This document shows, piece after piece, positions 58,519-64,000 of a stretch of 64,000 bases of DNA. Position numbers and translations under genes: made by a program. The notes under the pieces were generated by a model. The model did no database searches. It had not been told where the DNA came from and worked only from the letters and a program-made list of their open reading frames with translations. The stretch covers positions 33,584,431 to 33,648,430 of the forward strand of contig NC_082696.1 of NCBI RefSeq assembly GCF_949987515.2, given 5' to 3'. Numbering within the stretch: position 1 is the stretch's first letter; every line of letters begins with the position of its first letter. The stretch is from Delphinus delphis (lineage: Eukaryota > Chordata > Mammalia > Artiodactyla > Delphinidae).

Positions 58519-58539
58519 AAAAAAAAAAAAAAAAAAAAA
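58519..58539. repeat. Poly-A homopolymer of about 21 bases
   Basis: An uninterrupted A run. It could be the tail of an unrecognised retroposed sequence to its left, but no duplication or parent was found. Confidence 0.95.
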
Positions 58540-59454
58540 GGAAGAAAAGAAATTAATATTGGTGTCACTGCTAGAGAACTTCCAACCTCCTAAATGAATT
58601 AGGGCTAAGAATACAGAGTAATCTCAAAGACTATGCAGTCACCTTTAACATGCCTTAAAATAAAATCAATACATGGCCCAAGGAAACAAAATTACTTTTC
58701 CTTGGGGGGAGTGTGACTGAAAGTACAGTTACGACCTTATACTTTCCTCTATAAAAATAAACTTGCCTCATGATGACTAAAGAACTCTCTTAGGCACTCT
58801 CAGCTTAAAAGCTTTGTCTTCAAACACAAGAAGAATAACAGGGGAAATAATTATGCAAAAAAGCAATGAAATCTAAGTGATTAAATTAGAGATTATTTAA
58901 AAATATGTGACGTTAATTTTCTCATATAGTTAACATTGTGAAAAATATAGAGCTATGCATATATATTTATCATTACATAAAAAGATACTTTGGAAATCTT
59001 GGAAGATTGTCAGTTTTCCAACCTTATGTATGTTGAGAGTATGGTGGTATGTTGACAGACCTCTTCCCCCTACTTCAGAGAGGAAATTATTCATTGAGAA
59101 ATATTTCTCAACAAAAGTGAATGTTTTATATATTTAGAACACGTGACAACTTAAAATGCCAGCAGCATCATGAAATCTTCACCTCGGGACAATAAAAAGA
59201 TATGCTGACTTGCTTCTTGTTGTTTATGAGAATAAAATTAAATAGGACAGTTCCACAAATTTCATAAGGTCAATTATATATTTCTGTACCTCCCTCCCTT
59301 CCCCAATTCTGAAATAGTTGGTGAATTAAATAGAAAAGTAGAATGGCAAATCTGGCTATTTAAAAATTATGTTTTGAGTGTGTGATTTTTATCCAAGCTA
59401 GGTTAGACTTAATAGATAATTCAAAAAAAATGCTTTTCTGACCAATTCTATCCA
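58540..59454. other. Intronic sequence, nothing recognised
   Basis: No confident repeat or coding signal. Confidence 0.5.
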
Positions 59455-59600
59455 TTCCTATGACATTTCACTTAATTCTCATAAAAGCCCTTTCAGGTAT
59501 GTATTAATGCTTGCTATAGATGAGGGAACTGAGGTTCCTAGAAGTCAAATAAGTTTCCAGAGGTTTCATGTCTTGGGAACCTCAAGATTGGGAATCCAAG
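59455..59600 (-). repeat. MIR SINE relic
   Basis: Antisense landmarks: TTTCACTTAATTCTCATAAA, CTATAGATGAGGGAACTGAG and a worn CAAATAAGTTTCCAGAGG. The junction CAG then GTATGT at 59496 belongs to this relic. Confidence 0.65.
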
Positions 59601-59699
59601 TATGTAGAAATATAGGAGAAAGATCTCAATTTTGAACTCTATGTAAACATATTGGAGTACAGATCCTTCTTTAGAGAATACAGAAAAAAAAGCTTCAGG

Positions 59700-60320
59700 G
59701 CTGACTTGGAAGTATCGCAAAAGTTAATCTGTCATGCTTTCTCCAGCTCCAAATAATGGAAAGCCCAACTCAAAATGTCTTTAAACCATAAATAAGGAAA
59801 GCTGCTTTCACATAACAGGAGGTCCAGGATTGTCTAATTAAGTGGTTCAGTGATGTCCTCAAGGTTCCAGGTTCTTTTGTCTCTCTGCTCCTCTACTCTT
59901 AAGGTCATCTTTTAACCTCAGGCTAGCTCCCCTCATGGGTATAAGATCTGCAGCTATTCTAGGTATTAATTTCAGACATGAAGAAAAAGAGGTTGTCTCT
60001 TCCTTATGTCTGTTTTTATTTTTTTAATCAACGTAAAGAACTTTTCTGAGGTACTCATCAACAGATTTCTCTTCTTGTCCAACTGGCCATAATTATGTCC
60101 CATATCTATGCCTAAACCAATCAGTGATGAGCAGAATAAGACATGATTGGCTGATACTATAAAGCCTGTCCTCCTCCCCTAATTGGAGCTGAGGTTGAAG
60201 TTAATGCCGGTTTCTCCTGGTACATGTGGCTAGCCAGGTTGTAATGGAGTAAGGACGGGAGGATACTGGGGAGGTAAACAACGGTGCCCATTACAAAACT
60301 ATCTAATGCAGATATAGTAG
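59700..60320. repeat. Unclassified ancient repeat
   Basis: A run of phrases resembles a mammalian interspersed repeat I have seen but cannot name: CAGGAGGTCCAGGATTG, GGTTCAGTGATGTCCTCAAG, AACCAATCAGTGATGAGCAG and TGGTACATGTGGCTAGCC. Orientation and limits are uncertain. Confidence 0.4.
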
Positions 60321-62664
60321 GAGAGATATATAGGTAGTAGTATTCAGAAGCTGTGATATTTAGAAGAGTGAACAAATAAAGCAGTTATAATAGCGGCATG
60401 ATATTCTCTAATGCTTGTCAGCCTAGTGTGAGTTTTTCCTTGATTTCAAAGCATTTACTGTATCTGAAACTTGAGAAATGGGAAATCTTCCTGCCTTAGT
60501 AAATTTGTTTTCTAACGGCAATTGTTACTATTGAGAGTTTTTATATTATCTTTTTTCTTATGACATAGAAGAAATAAGTCAACATAGTTTATAAAAACTC
60601 AAAACCTAAAAATGACTGAAGTATTATATAATGTAAATGAACACATGCTAAAGATATGTTTAATTCATCAATTCAGGAACCAGCAATATAGTAAGACTGG
60701 TTCAAAAGATTATAGGAACAAGGGAGGCATTTATAGTCACTGAAAGAAAGAATGCTGAAGTAAGATTCCTAATTTTATACTAAATAAATTAATGTCTAGC
60801 AGGGCAATACATTTGAAACCTTTGAGGTTATCTTTACTACCAAACAGAAATCATTTGCCACTCTACTAGACAAAATTTATTTGTATTTTTCTCGTTTAAG
60901 TTTGTATTGCCATGAGCTTTCTGCAAATTAACATCTTCTCTCACAGATTTATTAAATGTCTTAATCAATAATGAATAGTACTCAGACAAAGGTACATACA
61001 ATTAAAGAATCAGCTAATTCTTGGGTGAAGGATATGTAGTCATTCTTTTGCCTAGTTGCAAGTTTTGGAACTTTTTTAACAGTTCCCCCTTATGATCGTA
61101 AATACTCTCCAAAGATAATTCTTGTTAAAAACAACAACAAAAAAAGATGGTTGAAATATATGGAGCATACCAAACAATTATTTTTAGTTTCTGTGGTCTC
61201 ATAAGTTAAGGGAACAAATCTTTGTGGTTGTCCAAAGCCCCATAGGAAACTTCACAGTTTATGAGGAAAGGCTTTTTGAAATTTTTGTTTTTCTGAATTT
61301 AGGGTCTTATTATGCAGGCAGAATCAAACGATTTATTGCAGGAGGTTAGTCACTTGACTAAGATAGTAGCATAGGTGTCTGAGAACAAAGAATAATATCA
61401 ATATTTTAATATTGCTCATAGTAATATTTATTACCATAGTAATTATATTAATTTCTATTAATATTTAGTATTTAAAAATAAAATAGAATATAATGTCATT
61501 ATAAGAAAACTCTTCTAGAAGTAATGAAGTTGTGTGTTTGTTTTTAAAAATCAAAACCATAATAAAATCAGCTTAATGCACAAAAGAAGTTATCTGCAGT
61601 ACAGAATTTCTGCTCAAATTACACAGAAAGTTGGGAATAATTTTTACAGCCTCTTTTTAAGAGGAGATTGAAATTGCTAAGATCAATTTGTTATTTTAAC
61701 AGAAAGAAAACATAATTCTAGTCTGGCATTAATGTGATGTTTGGCAGTAAAAGCTAAGAAAAAATTACAAAAAAGCCTGTCAAAACTGAGCCAAAGTTTT
61801 CAACACAGTTCATCGCCTCTTTTCAGGACACATTATTTGCAGGTGTTATACTTCAAAAATACTCCAAAATAAATAAATTTTCCTCTGCAAACTTGTTACA
61901 GTTTCTTATATCCACTGAAGTTTTACCTGGACTAATTTCTTTCAACATTCTAAAACATTATACTTATTTTTTCCTTTAAGACAAACTTTCTGTCTTTTCC
62001 CTTGCACATAATAGGTCATCCCTTGGTTCATAGACATCTCCACTTAATGTCAAAAGTCTGTTTCCAAAAAGTAGATATTCTATGTGAGAATGTTAAATAA
62101 GAAGGAGTCAATTTCCTATTGTTTTAAATGGGAAAAAATGTAATGTGTTAGATTGCTAACTAAAATGCCTGATCAGTTAAATAAAATGTAGCTGAAACAT
62201 AGCATACATAATAGGTTATAAAAGTAGGTGGTATAATGCTTGAAAAAACTTTTTCCTGATCCAAAAAAATTATTATGATCCAAATAACTAAATTTATTAC
62301 AGAGTTTCTTTGTATGGAATACGTTGCTTTATATTCATTATATCTGCACACGTACCACTTGTAGTCACTCTGAGCTTTTCAAAATATTTACATAATTCTG
62401 ATGTTTTACTGTATTTGGATGTAACACACAACTCTTGCCATGCATAGTTTTATTTATCAACTATATTGATGTTTTGAGTCATAAGTAAAAATATTTTTTC
62501 AGAAAAAATATTGGCCAAAAACTTTGTATTGAGAGATATCTCTATTAAGTTGGATATTAAACCAAGAATCATTCTGCTGATAAAAATGTTAACAAGGGAA
62601 ACATTTTGTGGGAACACCTGTGTATGGAATGTATCAGAAGTTCACCTGACACTGGTTGTCAGGA
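60321..62664. other. Intronic sequence, very AT-rich, nothing recognised
   Basis: About 2.3 kb, with runs such as the TATTAATATT words at 61400-61500. No repeat family or exon was recognised. Confidence 0.5.
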
Positions 62665-62910
62665 CAGAGGTTTTATTTATTTATTTTTTATTGGGTAAGA
62701 TTGGTTTATGACATTATATGTTTCGTGTGTGTCACATTATATTTCTACTTCTGTATACACCATGGTGTGCTCACCACCAAACACTTATTTTCTATCCATC
62801 ACCATACAGTTGATCCTTTTTACCCATTTCTCCACCCCCCCACACCCAGCCCCTTTCCCTCTGGTAACCACTACCCTATTCTCTGTATCTTCATGTTTGT
62901 TACGACAAAG
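62665..62910 (-). mobile_element. Old L1 3' UTR fragment
   Basis: Antisense L1 3' UTR words: GGTTTATGACATTATATGTT, GTGTGCTCACCACCAAACAC, CATACAGTTGATCCTTTTTA and CCTCTGGTAACCACTACCCT. T-rich sequence at the left is the tail. It stops near TTCATGTTTGTTA. Confidence 0.85.
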
Positions 62911-63233
62911 TTATTCTTTAATGAGAAAGGAGTAATTTTTAAAAAAGGAAAAAGTTAATTTGAAAGTCTTGATTTAATTGTTCGTAAAGAGCAAACCTGT
63001 TGAGGTACGAATATACTTCCTAAATTAGTAGCTACTTCAACAAATAGATGATTCTTCTCTGAAATGTTTAAGAAATAAATTCAGTATTAACTATAGATAG
63101 CATTTAGTATGCAGTTTGTCTCATGGTTCTAGCGTTTTACTCTACTCCATACAGGGCTAAGAAGTAACTTAGAATTTTACAGAAAGTAAAAATCTGTCCA
63201 ACTGTAAATGACTTGTGAATGTAACCCTACTGC
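62911..63233. other. Intronic sequence, nothing recognised
   Basis: No confident element before the SINE tail. Confidence 0.5.
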
Positions 63234-63236
63234 TAT

Positions 63237-63287
<51 letters not shown>

Positions 63288-63611
63288 TTGTTGTGTTGGG
63301 TCATCGTTGCTGTACGCAGGCTTTCTCTAGTTGTGGCGAGCAGGGGCTACTGTTCGTTGCGGTGTGAGGGCTTCTCATTGCGGTGGCTTCTCTTTGTTGT
63401 AGAGCACGGGCTCTAGGCGCCTGGGCTTCAGTAGTTGTGGCATGTGGGCTCAGTAGTTCTAGCTCGTGGGCTCTAGAGCGCAGGCTCAGTAGTTGTGGCG
63501 CACGGGCTTATTTGCTCCGAGGCATGTGGGATCTTTCCAGAGCAGGGCCCGAACCCGTGTCCCCTGCATTGGCAGGTGGATTCTTAACCACTACGCCACC
63601 AGGGAAGTCCC
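63234..63611 (-). mobile_element. CHR-type SINE, long form, with expanded tail
   Basis: The minus-strand head GGGACTTCCCTGGTGGCG is at the right. The body has three CAGTAGTT modules, and the tail has become an uninterrupted (TATT)14 microsatellite (63234-63289). No clear target-site duplication is visible. Confidence 0.93.
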
Positions 63612-64000
63612 TTGACTTTCAATTTTGTGGCTTAATACATTGATATCTAAAACAAAGCTAAAGGATATGGTAGTGTTCATAAAGTTACGTAATTCTTGAA
63701 AATAAAGTTAAGAGACTGAAGCTTAAAATAAAGAGTAAGATGAAACAATACCACCATTCACTTTCGTGCACTGTTTGTTACATGGACCTGCAGTAAATAA
63801 TTACTGAATGAACGACTCAAAATCTTTTAAAATATGATTGAGCTTTTCTCCACATTTTTTCTTGAGTGCATTTATTAATTATCTTGAAATTAAAATTATT
63901 TTTGCATAAATAAGTACAAGGAATGATAATATTGATAAAAAAGAGAAAAGGGGGTGTTTTAGAAAATGATTTGAATTAACTGCTGTTAATGTATTCTGTT
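63612..64000. other. Intronic sequence, nothing recognised
   Basis: AT-rich intron to the end of the window. No element was recognised. Confidence 0.5.

Larger units (their letters stand above)
47039..64000 (+). other. PTPRK: PTPRK intron 2 (5' portion)
   Basis: All sequence after the donor is read as intron 2, because no further exon of the MAM domain is found before the window ends. At least 17 kb of it is present. It is richer in large L1 and L2 pieces than intron 1. Confidence 0.82.

Noticed and set aside
58519..58539. Poly-A run as the tail of a processed pseudogene
   Set aside because: No coding-like or mRNA-like sequence and no flanking duplication was found to its left.
59485..59502. 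CAG-GTATGT as a recursive splice site
   Set aside because: It lies within a MIR relic, whose consensus contains a similar AGGTAG word, and has a poor pyrimidine tract.
1..64000. CRISPR arrays, operons, bacterial or plasmid features
   Set aside because: None are present. The window is mammalian intronic DNA, and its regular repeats are SINEs and microsatellites.

Overview
The window is a stretch of mammalian nuclear DNA, almost all of it intron. It contains one recognisable coding exon and several dozen dispersed repeats. The dominant SINEs are tRNA-derived elements of the CHR type, including a short, CpG-rich, little-diverged subfamily. I associate these with whales and dolphins. There are also matching cetartiodactyl L1 3' ends, and no ruminant Bov-A/Bov-B or pig PRE-1 copies were recognised. 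The best reading is a cetacean genome; this rests on family recognition, not on a database search.

The only supported protein-coding sequence is a 123-nt exon at 46916-47038 on the + strand. It has a clear polypyrimidine/CAG acceptor and a GTGAGA donor, and is phase 1 at both ends. Its translation (starting GCTFDDGPGVCDYHQ) is the beginning of the extracellular MAM domain of a type IIB receptor protein tyrosine phosphatase and matches PTPRK exon 2. The rest of the window is therefore read as the 3' part of PTPRK intron 1 (1-46915) and the 5' part of intron 2 (47039-64000). All other open reading frames examined fall in SINEs or L1 copies, or look like chance.

Layout: 1-6 kb has three CHR SINEs, a perfect-looking 100/105-bp tandem duplication, a possible old LTR and an old L1. 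7-21 kb has MIR and L2 relics, a tiny L1 3' end, three CHR SINEs and a compound microsatellite. 22-28.5 kb is a young-insertion hotspot: three same-orientation CHR SINEs, a 1.8-kb L1 with target-site duplication and a nested SINE, a 193-bp L1 3' end with a perfect 15-bp duplication, and a 626-bp solo LTR with flanking GTAAC. 30-33.5 kb holds a 120-bp inverted duplication and two CHR SINEs. 34-46 kb is repeat-poor apart from old L1, a 59-bp mariner MITE and a hAT element split by a SINE. After exon 2, 48-57 kb is dense in L1, L2 and SINEs, including a 3.2-kb L1 that abuts a SINE directly. 57-64 kb is mostly unrecognised intron with a (TATT)14 SINE tail.

I found no new multi-gene system, CRISPR array, operon or RNA gene. 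The observations most worth a second look are structural: the solo LTR, the inverted duplication, the L1-SINE junction, the SINE of mixed subfamily type, the mariner hairpin in the sense orientation, and three juxtaposed acceptor/donor motifs that could be recursive splice sites in a very long intron. Approximate boundaries are stated where no target-site duplication fixes them.
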